From: JAYWXI01 sp036016955
GTDB lineage: Bacteria > Bacteroidota > Bacteroidia > Flavobacteriales > Weeksellaceae
Direction: 5' to 3'
Assembly (NCBI RefSeq): GCF_036016955.1
Contig: NZ_JAYWXI010000010.1
Span: forward strand, 54,775 to 118,774
Length of the DNA: 64,000 bases
Part shown: positions 9,086 through 16,711 of the stretch, piece by piece
Numbering within the stretch: position 1 is the first letter of the stretch
How the letters are laid out: each line of letters begins with the position of its first letter
Notes under the pieces: generated by a model
Told to the model about the DNA's origin: nothing
Seen by the model: only the letters and a program-made list of their open reading frames with translations
Databases searched by the model: none
Position numbers and translations under genes: made by a program

Positions 9086-10450
9086 ATGGATCCCGACAGT
9101 TTAGTCAAACTTTTAATTGCTTTATTTCTTGTTTTGCTCAATGGCTTTTTCGTGGCCGCAGAGTTTTCTATCGTTAAAGTTCGTTATTCTCAAATTCAGC
9201 TTAAGGCTGCGGAAGGGCACGCCATGGCCAAGCAGGCGGAGCATATCATTAAAAACTTAGATGCTTATCTTTCGGCAACCCAGTTGGGGATTACCTTGGC
9301 TTCGCTGGCCTTGGGCTGGGTGGGCGAAAGTGCGCTTCACCATGGGATAGCATCAATTTTCCATTATTTCAATTGGCCTGTTGCGGAAGCGACCATTACC
9401 ACGATTGCTTTGGTTTTTAGTTTCTTGCTTATTACCATTATGCATATTGTGTTTGGCGAGTTGGTTCCCAAGTCGATTGCCATCCGAAAATCGGAAGCGA
9501 CCACTTTGGTTATCGCCACGCCGCTTCGGCTTTTTTATAATGTGTTTCGTCCTTTCATTTGGTTGATGAATTCTTTGTCTAATGCATTTTTGCGGTTAAT
9601 TAAGATTCATCCGGCTTCGGATCATGAAATTCACTCGACGGAGGAACTTCAGTTATTGGTAAAGCAGTCTGCGGATTCGGGGGAAATTCAGGAGGAAAAT
9701 TATGAGATTATAAAAAATGCCTTCGACTTCACCGACCATTCGGCCAAGCAGATTATGGTGCCTCGCCAAAATATTCTTTCCATTGATATCGAGGAACCTG
9801 TGGAGGAGATTATCAATCAAATTATGGACAGCGGTTATTCCCGTATACCGGTTTATGAAGATTCGATTGATAATGTAATTGGAATTTTTTACACCAAGGA
9901 AATTATTCGCGAATACATTCGTCGGAAAGGGGATTTGAGCCATGACGATTTGCGCGGATTGATGCGGGAAGCATTCTTTGTGGTGGGAAGTAAGAAAATT
10001 TCGGATTTGATGAAGGTGTTTCAGCTTAAGAAACAGCATTTGGCGATTGTTATTGACGAATTCGGGGGAACGGAAGGAATCATTACCTTGGAGGATATTT
10101 TGGAGGAGCTCGTGGGAGAAATTCAGGATGAGGAAGACGACGAGGATAACATTGTCGACAAAGTGGGCGAAAACGTCTATTGGGTTCAGGCCACCCAGCC
10201 GTTGGACGAGATTAATAAATTTTTGCCTAAGCCTTTTGCGTTGTCGGAGGAAGGGGAGTACAATACCCTTGCCGGTTTTGTTTTACACGAATTGGAGGAT
10301 ATTCCGGAGGAAAATCAGGAGTTTGATCTCAATGGCTATCATTTTAAGATTCTTAAGATGAACAATAAAAGTGTGGAAGTGGTGGAGCTGGAGTACGTGA
10401 AACCTAACGATGTTATTAGCGAGTTAGCGGATGAATTCACAGGAAACTGA
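9086..10450 (+). CDS. CNNM/CBS/CorC-domain membrane protein (hemolysin family)
   Basis: 454 residues. The N-terminal DUF21/CNNM domain (about 1-195) has several hydrophobic helices and the NGFFVAAEF segment. A tandem CBS pair (about 205-330, with GYSRIPVYEDSIDNVIGI and IVIDEFGGTEGIITLEDILEE) and a C-terminal CorC_HlyC domain (about 345-440) follow. Members are linked to magnesium or cobalt efflux; the hemolysin label is historical. The flavobacterial gliding protein GldE is a distant relative, but nothing nearby points to gliding, so I give no symbol. clpS starts 19 bp downstream, so the two may be co-transcribed. Confidence 0.9.
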   Translation: MDPDSLVKLLIALFLVLLNGFFVAAEFSIVKVRYSQIQLKAAEGHAMAKQAEHIIKNLDAYLSATQLGITLASLALGWVGESALHHGIASIFHYFNWPVAEATITTIALVFSFLLITIMHIVFGELVPKSIAIRKSEATTLVIATPLRLFYNVFRPFIWLMNSLSNAFLRLIKIHPASDHEIHSTEELQLLVKQSADSGEIQEENYEIIKNAFDFTDHSAKQIMVPRQNILSIDIEEPVEEIINQIMDSGYSRIPVYEDSIDNVIGIFYTKEIIREYIRRKGDLSHDDLRGLMREAFFVVGSKKISDLMKVFQLKKQHLAIVIDEFGGTEGIITLEDILEELVGEIQDEEDDEDNIVDKVGENVYWVQATQPLDEINKFLPKPFALSEEGEYNTLAGFVLHELEDIPEENQEFDLNGYHFKILKMNNKSVEVVELEYVKPNDVISELADEFTGN

Positions 10451-10469
10451 TTAGCGAAAGGACAGGATT

Positions 10470-10778
10470 ATGGAACGAGATAAATTCAGGATATTGGGAT
10501 ATGATTCGCCTCAGCGGGAGTACGATCAGGAGGTGTTGCTTTTGGAGGAGACCGATGCGTCCAACAAATTGGTGCTTTGGAACGATGATGTTAATACGTT
10601 TGATTTTGTGATAGCATCCTTGATGGAAATTTGTGGACACACCTTGGAACAGGCCGAACAGTGTACCATTTTAGTGCATTACAAAGGAAAATGTACGGTG
10701 AAAACGGGGGCGATGGAGGTTTTGAAACCTATGCATGAACGGTTGATTTCGAGAGGATTGACCAGCGAAATTCAATAA
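10470..10778 (+). CDS. clpS: ATP-dependent Clp protease adaptor ClpS
   Basis: Small cytoplasmic adaptor that hands N-degron substrates to the ClpAP protease. 102 residues with the ClpS core LVLWNDDVNTFDFVI, containing the Asn-Asp-Asp pocket near residues 38-40, and the LVHYKGKC segment near residue 70. The length fits the family. It follows the CNNM/CBS gene by 19 bp. No clpA is present in the window. Confidence 0.93.
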   Translation: MERDKFRILGYDSPQREYDQEVLLLEETDASNKLVLWNDDVNTFDFVIASLMEICGHTLEQAEQCTILVHYKGKCTVKTGAMEVLKPMHERLISRGLTSEIQ

Positions 10779-10810
10779 AAGGCTAAAAGAAAGCCATTAA
10801 AATTTAATAG

Positions 10811-10843
10811 AGCAGTCTTTTTCGGATAGAGAGGGGCTGTTTT
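10811..10843 (+). terminator. Probable weak terminator after clpS
   Basis: A short CAGTC / GGCTG stem with a wobble pair is followed by a run of six T. Position is right, but the stem is weak. Confidence 0.4.
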
Positions 10844-10902
10844 TTATTTTCGGCTTGGGGATAAAGCCGGAAGGGGTTCTCGCGGAATTAACATAAATTC
10901 CT

Positions 10903-10910
10903 TATTTTTG
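10903..10910 (+). promoter_or_regulatory. -7 promoter element of lysS
   Basis: TATTTTTG exactly matches TAnnTTTG, 19 bp before the lysS start codon. Confidence 0.6.
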
Positions 10911-10929
10911 CAACCTAAAAATTGAAACA

Positions 10930-12627
10930 ATGTCTTTATCGGAACAGGAAATCATTCGTCGCGAAAAGCTGAATAAACTCACCGCTATGGGGATCAATGC
11001 CTTCCCGGCGGAGGAGTATCCCATTACCCATACCACACAATCTATAAAAGAAAATTTTCAGGAAGGAGGCAAGGTAAAAATCGCCGGCAGACTAATGTCC
11101 AGAAGAATCCAGGGGAAAGCTTCTTTTGCCGAATTGCAAGATAGCGAGGGCCGAATCCAAGTGTATTTTAATAGAGATGAAATTTGTCCTGACGAAGACA
11201 AAACGCTTTATAACGAAGTCTATAAACATTTGCTTGATATTGGCGATATTATAGGCGTGGAAGGCGAATTATTCAAAACTCAAGTGGGCGAAATGACGGT
11301 GATGGTTAAAAACTTTACCCTTTTAACCAAAACGCTTCGTCCTTTGCCTCAGGCTAAAACCGATGAAAACGGCGTGGTACACGATGCCTTTAACGACCCT
11401 GAATTGCGTTACAGACAGCGTTATGTAGACCTTACGGTAAATCCGCAGGTGAAGGAAATTTTTGTGAAGAGAACCAAATTGTTCAACGCAATGCGGGGGT
11501 TCTTTAATGACGCAGGCTATTTTGAGGTGGAAACACCTATTTTACAAGCCATTCCGGGGGGAGCTTCGGCAAGGCCGTTCATTACGCATCATAATGCTTT
11601 GGATATTCCGCTTTATATGAGGATTGCCAATGAGCTTTATCTTAAAAGGCTTATCGTTGGTGGGTTTGATGGCGTGTATGAATTCTCCAAAAACTTCCGT
11701 AACGAAGGAATGGACCGAACCCACAACCCTGAGTTTACAGCCATGGAGATTTATGTGGCGTACAAGGATTACAACTGGATGATGGATTTCACCGAAAGAC
11801 TGTTGGAGCATTGTGCTACTGCGGTGAATGGGAAGCCTGAATCTCAGTTTGGCGAACATACCATCAACTGGAAAGCCCCTTACCCAAGAATTTCCATGAC
11901 GGAAGCCATTCAGAAATTTACAGGGTTTGATATTACAGGAAAAACCGAAGAGGAGCTTAGGACCTTTGCTAAATCCATCGGTATTGAAGTAGATGACACG
12001 ATGGGGAAAGGGAAACTCATTGATGAAATTTTCGGAGAGAAGTGTGAAGGTAACTTCATTCAGCCGACTTTCATTACCGATTACCCTATCGAAATGTCGC
12101 CGCTAACCAAAAAACACCGAAGCAAAGAGGGCTTAACCGAAAGATTTGAGTTGATGGTTTGCGGAAAAGAAATTGCCAATGCTTACTCTGAGCTTAACGA
12201 CCCTATCGACCAAAGAGAACGTTTTGAGGAGCAGCTTAAACTTTCAGAAAAGGGCGATGACGAGGCGATGTTTATTGACCAAGATTTCCTAAGAGCCTTA
12301 GAATACGGTATGCCGCCTACGGCTGGTTTGGGTATCGGTATGGACAGGTTGGTGATGTTCTTGACGAATAATGCGTCTATTCAGGAGGTGCTGTTCTTCC
12401 CTCAAATGCGTCCGGAAAAGGCTCAGCCTAAAGTGGAACTGACCGAGGACGAGCAGAAAATACTTTCCATTCTCAGCCAATATCACGATGAAGTGCCTTT
12501 GGCAACCGTGAAAGACCAGTCCGGACTCTCCGGTAAAAAATGGGATAAGGCCACCAAAAGCCTTTCTAAAAACCAATGCGTTAAGGTGGAAAAAATCAAT
12601 GATGAACTGTGGATGAAAAAACTCTAA
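10930..12627 (+). CDS. lysS: Lysyl-tRNA synthetase, class II
   Basis: Charges tRNA-Lys with lysine in the cytoplasm. 565 residues. The N-terminal OB-fold anticodon domain (about 55-150) is followed by the class II catalytic core, with motif 2 around FSKNFRNEGMDRTHNPEFT and motif 3 GLGIGMDRLVMFL. After the core comes a C-terminal extension of about 65 residues (QKILSILSQYHDEVPLATVK onward) that looks like a winged-helix fold. E. coli LysS lacks it, but flavobacterial enzymes of this length usually have it. Its own promoter lies directly upstream. Confidence 0.97.
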   Translation: MSLSEQEIIRREKLNKLTAMGINAFPAEEYPITHTTQSIKENFQEGGKVKIAGRLMSRRIQGKASFAELQDSEGRIQVYFNRDEICPDEDKTLYNEVYKHLLDIGDIIGVEGELFKTQVGEMTVMVKNFTLLTKTLRPLPQAKTDENGVVHDAFNDPELRYRQRYVDLTVNPQVKEIFVKRTKLFNAMRGFFNDAGYFEVETPILQAIPGGASARPFITHHNALDIPLYMRIANELYLKRLIVGGFDGVYEFSKNFRNEGMDRTHNPEFTAMEIYVAYKDYNWMMDFTERLLEHCATAVNGKPESQFGEHTINWKAPYPRISMTEAIQKFTGFDITGKTEEELRTFAKSIGIEVDDTMGKGKLIDEIFGEKCEGNFIQPTFITDYPIEMSPLTKKHRSKEGLTERFELMVCGKEIANAYSELNDPIDQRERFEEQLKLSEKGDDEAMFIDQDFLRALEYGMPPTAGLGIGMDRLVMFLTNNASIQEVLFFPQMRPEKAQPKVELTEDEQKILSILSQYHDEVPLATVKDQSGLSGKKWDKATKSLSKNQCVKVEKINDELWMKKL

Positions 12628-12707
12628 CTGCCGTTGCACAAGGCGAAACTGTGGTTTTGTCTTTGAGTTAGTAGAAAATATACTTAAAATCAAATTCAAA
12701 ATATATT

Positions 12708-13418
12708 ATGAAAATAAAATTTCTAATTCTATTTCTAATTCTACTTTTTAACGCTTCATTTTCTCAAAAACTAATATTTAGTGGCTATGTAGATTCCGAT
12801 TTTACTTCCGACACAATCTATTATAGTATTGATAAAATGGAATTTTCGAAAGAAAATTTTATCACGCTCAATAAATACAAATATAAGTTGGAGCTTGATT
12901 TAAAAAAACACAAAAAAAGTAAATATCTGTTTTTTTCAAATTCTTTGTGGAATTATGATACACCTGACAGAAAAGAAAATTGTGTTCACAGGTATGATTT
13001 GAAAGGAATTTTAAAGCATTTTAATGACAGGACTTCTGATATCAATATAGAAAATGATGTGATTAAACGTTTTGAATGTGGAATCCGGAAAGAGCCGTTT
13101 TCTTTACCTGAAAATAAAAAATTTGAAGGAAAATATGAATTTACAGTTAATGGAGAAAAAAGAAATACGGAGATTAATTCTCTGTTTGTTGAATCAACTT
13201 TAGAAACAATTAATAATAAATTAATGACAAATGAAATTTCTAACTGGAAGTATTTTCCGAATGAGAAAATTTTAGAATTTTCAAGAGTAAAACAATACAA
13301 TCCAATTCTCGGTTTAGAATTGATGATTACGGACATATATAGGTTTGATGTAGAAGAAAAAGACGGTTTTTTGTTATTTAAGTCCAAAACAGGAGATTAT
13401 CAGTTAAAAAAATTATAA
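12708..13418 (+). CDS. AT-rich secreted protein of unknown function
   Basis: 236 residues starting with a clear signal peptide (hydrophobic 5-19, probable cleavage after FNASFS). The mature part is rich in Lys, Asn, Phe and Tyr, with no motif I recognise. Base composition is much more AT-rich than lysS on its left and the protein at 13.7 kb on its right. An imperfect inverted repeat follows it. The picture is of a horizontally acquired single-gene insert in the lysS downstream region. No promoter was recognised with confidence. Confidence 0.7.
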   Translation: MKIKFLILFLILLFNASFSQKLIFSGYVDSDFTSDTIYYSIDKMEFSKENFITLNKYKYKLELDLKKHKKSKYLFFSNSLWNYDTPDRKENCVHRYDLKGILKHFNDRTSDINIENDVIKRFECGIRKEPFSLPENKKFEGKYEFTVNGEKRNTEINSLFVESTLETINNKLMTNEISNWKYFPNEKILEFSRVKQYNPILGLELMITDIYRFDVEEKDGFLLFKSKTGDYQLKKL

Positions 13419-13431
13419 CTTCTGCTAACAT

Positions 13432-13548
13432 GGGTTTTGCGTCAAGCGGCTGAAGTGAAAAATTCAACGGCGGTTTTTCAATTGACCATTAGTAATAATA
13501 TCAACTTTTGTGACTCAATTTCCCGCCCGAACGCGAACGCAAAGCCCC
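13432..13548. repeat. Long-spaced imperfect inverted repeat after the AT-rich gene
   Basis: Arms GGGTTTTGCGT (13432-13442) and ACGCAAAGCCCC (13537-13548) are complementary except for one G-T pair and enclose about 94 bp with smaller GC-rich stems. The layout of gene followed by an inverted repeat resembles cassette recombination sites, but I see no attC core motifs. Confidence 0.45.
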
Positions 13549-13656
13549 GAGATGATGTGCGTAGCGATAACCTTTATTAAATCAAATCTGTTTAAAAAAA
13601 CTTTAAACAGATTTTTTTTGTATCTTCGGAGGGCTAACCCCTTCAATTTTAATGGT

Positions 13657-14148
13657 ATGAGCATTACGGATTTAAACAACACGCATCTGACAGAGCCACA
13701 AATGGAAGCCATAAAACAGGCACTAACGGCTTTGGAAACGGCAATGGCAAGCCTTCAAGTGAACCTGACCCCGGAGGAGAGAAACCGCTATGGGCGGGTG
13801 AATGAGCAAAACAAACTCTTTGTGGGGAAAGTGAATGAATACGCCCTGTCCGAACCAGCCTTGCGTTCGCAGGATGTGGATTGGGACGAGTTTGCCAAAG
13901 ACTTTAAGAGCCGGAACTTTTTGGAAGGCATTATCAACCGGCTGAACAGCCTTTCTACCCGTGCCAACAACGCCAAGACGCTTCACGATTACGATAACTA
14001 TCAGGACGCTTTGGCGGATTACGCTTACACCTCGTTCCGTGTGGGGTCTAAAGCGGTGGGCTTCGAGGATAAGCATAAGGAATTAAAACAATTCTTCAAA
14101 CGCCGGAACAGAAACACGACAGTAGAGCCCCCTAAAGAGGGCGAATAA
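13657..14148 (+). CDS. Conserved-looking hypothetical protein, cytoplasmic
   Basis: From ATG 13657 (MSITDLNNTHLTEPQ) the product has 163 residues, mostly helical, acidic in the middle, ending in a basic FFKRRNRN stretch and a PPKEGE tail. No signal peptide, membrane segment or known motif was seen. The frame is open 49 codons further upstream, but a near-consensus promoter TATCTTCG lies at 13621-13628 inside that extension and the upstream translation overlaps the inverted repeat, so the internal start is preferred. Codon use is close to the housekeeping genes, unlike its AT-rich neighbour. Confidence 0.65.
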   Translation: MSITDLNNTHLTEPQMEAIKQALTALETAMASLQVNLTPEERNRYGRVNEQNKLFVGKVNEYALSEPALRSQDVDWDEFAKDFKSRNFLEGIINRLNSLSTRANNAKTLHDYDNYQDALADYAYTSFRVGSKAVGFEDKHKELKQFFKRRNRNTTVEPPKEGE

Positions 14149-14310
14149 TCCCAATCTTCCCCCGGAAACCCCTTAGTGCTTCTTTACAGTGGCGTTAAGG
14201 GGTTGGGGGATTCTAAAAATCCGTCCCAATTCTTCTTAAAACAGAAAAATAGACTTAAAATCTTAAAAAATAGGACTTCTAAGAGGCGTCGGAAGACCTT
14301 TTTAAATCAA

Positions 14311-14531
14311 AATCCCACCCCTCGGGTCCAAAATCCCACCTCGGAGGTTCAAAATAGCTCCTCAAAGGTCTAAAATACTACCCCGAAGGTCAAAAACCAT
14401 ATCAAAAAGGTCCTCCGGAGCATCAAAAAGGTCTTCCGAACCTTTAAAATGATATTCCCGAGCGTTAAAATCATTCATCGGATGATTAAAATAAGGTTCC
14501 AAAGGGTTAAAATAGTCGTCCCAATGCTTGT
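14311..14531. repeat. Degenerate 21-bp tandem repeat block
   Basis: About ten units in near-perfect 21-bp register, each ending in a TTAAA or TCAAA-like stretch, with a loose central TCC-n-AAGG motif. Examples of unit starts are 14311, 14332, 14353 and 14374; two units in the middle are out of phase. Spacers are not unique in the CRISPR manner. Between 14149 and 14310 I see only AT-rich non-coding sequence. Confidence 0.7.
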
Positions 14532-14554
14532 ATCAACGGAAGAGGTGTGGTTTT

Positions 14555-15196
14555 TTATGATTTCTTTATGGCATAATCCATCATTTCTGGAATAGCGCCT
14601 CCTGCAATTTCCCACAAATACAAACTCGCCACTGAGCCATACGGGCTATATCTTCGGCGGTATTTTTCAAAGAGTTTTGGGGTGATTTCTCGGTGACGGT
14701 GCAGCATTCTGAGTCCACGATGAATGGCAAGGTCGCCATAGCTTAGAACATCGGGGCGTTGCATAGAGAAAATCATCAGCATTTCGGCAGTCCAAACGCC
14801 AATGCCTTTCAGTTCGCAAAGTTTTTGGCAGACTTGGGCATCGCTCATCGTGTGTAGTTCTTCCAAAATCAGTTCTTTACAAGCCACCTTTTGGGCAATT
14901 CCCTGCATATAGGACACTTTCCGAAAAGACAGTCCCACTCTTTGCAATTCTTCGGCTGGAAAAGCGGCTATGGTAGGGGCATCTACGGTGGTGAGCAAGT
15001 CTTTCATCTTTTGCCAAATACTTTCTTGGGTTTTGGTAGAGATTTGTTGCCCCACTATCTTTTTCATCAAGGCTTTGAATAAATCGGGGATTATAGGGCG
15101 TTCAATCATCCCAATGCGTTCTATGGCTTCGGCTAATTTTTTATCTTTTGATTTAAGGTAATTGATTTCTTGAGTTCCGTATTGAAAGACGAGCAT
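14555..15196 (-). CDS. DNA-3-methyladenine glycosylase II-type (AlkA/HhH-GPD) enzyme
   Basis: Base-excision repair glycosylase that releases alkylated purines. 213 residues from MLVFQYGTQE. The helix-hairpin-helix motif LKGIGVWTAEM lies near residues 128-138, and the catalytic aspartate is in YGDLAIHRG near residue 155. QQISTKTQESIW fits the substrate-side helix of the superfamily. The frame runs 11 codons further upstream, but the internal Met gives the usual N-terminus. It stands alone between two blocks of the 21-bp repeat. AlkA family is firm; the preferred lesion is not determinable here. Confidence 0.88.
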   Translation of the reverse strand: MLVFQYGTQEINYLKSKDKKLAEAIERIGMIERPIIPDLFKALMKKIVGQQISTKTQESIWQKMKDLLTTVDAPTIAAFPAEELQRVGLSFRKVSYMQGIAQKVACKELILEELHTMSDAQVCQKLCELKGIGVWTAEMLMIFSMQRPDVLSYGDLAIHRGLRMLHRHREITPKLFEKYRRRYSPYGSVASLYLWEIAGGAIPEMMDYAIKKS

Positions 15197-15298
15197 AATA
15201 GGGATTGTTTTATTGTACAAAAGAAACAAAAAAATCCGTAGAATCCATCGCTTTACCCTATTTAATTGGGGTTAAAATCTTCACCTATTTTTATCTTC

Positions 15299-15345
15299 CC
15301 GAACATCAAAACGACCCGCCAAAGCATCAAAAAGGTCTTCTGAAA
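15299..15345. repeat. Second small block of the 21-bp repeat
   Basis: Two adjacent 21-bp units (ATCAAAACGACCCGCCAAAGC and a relative beginning ATCAAAAAGGTC) match units in the 14.4-kb block, on the other side of the glycosylase gene. Confidence 0.6.
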
Positions 15346-15414
15346 GGTTAGAATGAGATTGTGGAGTTTTTTTGGGTATCTTTATCGCTACGATTTTTAA
15401 TTCAGATATAAGAT

Positions 15415-15521
15415 ATGAAAAGAGTACTTTTATTTATGATGTCCCTGCCGGCTTTGTCAATCTGACGGGATCGGTCGACATTAGCCCTGATTATCGAGTA
15501 AAGGCAGTGATGATTTTGTAA
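15415..15521 (+). pseudogene. Remnant of a secreted-protein gene
   Basis: ATG at 15415 begins a signal-peptide-like MKRVLLFMMSLPALS that stops after 16 residues. A +1 shift inside the SLPA segment opens a frame reading FVNLTGSVDISPDYRVKAVM to a TAA at 15519. A gene reduced by deletion and frameshift is the simplest reading. From 15522 to 15730 further short open stretches (for example IGGTDFTPLASNSFNLGKPI) look like debris of coding sequence, with no intact gene. A TATCTTTA near-promoter lies at about 15378. Confidence 0.4.
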
Positions 15522-15736
15522 TTATACGGAAATAATAATGAAAAAACGCCTAATCCTATATTTTAGGCCTCAATAAAATCGGAGGAACGGATTTTACCCC
15601 TCTTGCTTCCAATTCGTTCAACCTTGGGAAGCCGATTTAAGTCATCGCTTTGCTTTCCCTATCCCCATTCCGAATTTAGAAAGAATGTGATTTTTCGCTC
15701 GCCAAAGAGCTTCCTGAAAACATCGGTTTTAATGGC

Positions 15737-15768
15737 AAAACACCCCTGTTGGTAAAACAGGGGTGTTT
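15737..15768. terminator. Terminator downstream of the metal-uptake operon
   Basis: A 14-bp stem (AAAACACCCCTGTT and complement) with a 4-nt loop and T run lies 34 bp past the stop of the minus-strand lipoprotein gene. Confidence 0.8.
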
Positions 15769-15801
15769 TTTAGACAATGAACTCAACGGACTTTCCGCCG
15801 G

Positions 15802-16692
15802 TTACAGCCAATATTTGCTGCTGTCGTGGGGCGCCTCAAAAGATTCATCCCAATCTTTTTCGGCTTCCTCGTAGCTGATGCCGAATTCTTTGGCTATGTC
15901 TTTAATCAGGTCGTCTATGCCATAGTCTCCTTCGGGATGGGCGGCATAAACTTTTACGGGAATGTTCAGATTGAGATCCTGTACTCCCAAAATTCTCCTG
16001 CTCGGATTGTGGAACGGGTAAGGGTTTCCGCTGTCGTCCAATTTGGTTCCTTTAATGACGTGAACCAAAATTACATTGAGATCAAAAGTGACATATTTTT
16101 CTTTTACGGAAAAATACCCTTTAAGCCCTATCGGATCTTTGGGATCTCTCAATTCGCCGCCATAACGGATCATCTTATCCCAAGGCACGGTGTCCCTGTA
16201 AGTGTAGTCCAGTATATCGGTGGTGGTTTTTGTTACCGGCTTTGCATCCAGCGACTTTGCGTTTTTAACCAAAAAGAAATGCTGGTGCAGAGGCGCCATG
16301 GCTTCCGAAACGAATTCCTGATTTACGATCTCCCCTTTTTTGTTGTAGTAGGTGATTTCCAAGCCGTATTCCATTCCTTGGATGAAACGGATGGGTTGGT
16401 CGGTGTCGGCAACCACATTGCCCTTGTCATCAATTTGGTAGGAAATTTCTTGCACGGAAGTGAAGTATTTGGTTTTCGGATTTATCGGATCTCCGTGAAA
16501 GCTACTGCCGTGAAGGTGGCCCTTGGTAAACTTGAACGTAACTTTAGCCCACTCTTCGTGGCCTTTGTCCGTTGTTTCGTTGACGGGAGGAGCCGGGAGA
16601 TCGCTGTCCCGGTTGCAGGACTGCAGACTCCAAAATCCTGTGAGTAGTACCAGCGCCATGAGCGCGTAACGTAATGAAAAATTTTTTTTCAT
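15802..16692 (-). CDS. Lipoprotein paired with a TonB-dependent receptor
   Basis: 296 residues with a lipoprotein signal peptide ending at LQSC (Cys26). The mature part has a His-rich segment (KGHLHGSSFHGDP, about residues 58-70) and a His-containing HQHFFLV segment. No named domain is recognised. It lies 19 bp after the receptor gene on the same strand and is the last gene of the cluster. The location and histidines suggest it binds the receptor's cargo, probably a transition metal, at the outer membrane. That role is inference. Confidence 0.75.
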   Translation of the reverse strand: MKKNFSLRYALMALVLLTGFWSLQSCNRDSDLPAPPVNETTDKGHEEWAKVTFKFTKGHLHGSSFHGDPINPKTKYFTSVQEISYQIDDKGNVVADTDQPIRFIQGMEYGLEITYYNKKGEIVNQEFVSEAMAPLHQHFFLVKNAKSLDAKPVTKTTTDILDYTYRDTVPWDKMIRYGGELRDPKDPIGLKGYFSVKEKYVTFDLNVILVHVIKGTKLDDSGNPYPFHNPSRRILGVQDLNLNIPVKVYAAHPEGDYGIDDLIKDIAKEFGISYEEAEKDWDESFEAPHDSSKYWL

Positions 16693-16711
16693 GACATAAA
16701 AAATTAAATGG

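Noticed and set aside
9086..10450. Gliding protein GldE
   Set aside because: Domain plan is shared, but the N-terminal part fits general CNNM/CorC proteins and no gld gene is adjacent, so the specific name is not justified.
13510..13656. N-terminal extension of the 13.66-kb protein
   Set aside because: The extension overlaps the inverted repeat and the likely promoter; its translation looks non-coding.
14311..14531. Possible CRISPR array
   Set aside because: The 21-bp units run head to tail without conserved repeats separated by unique spacers, and no cas genes are present.
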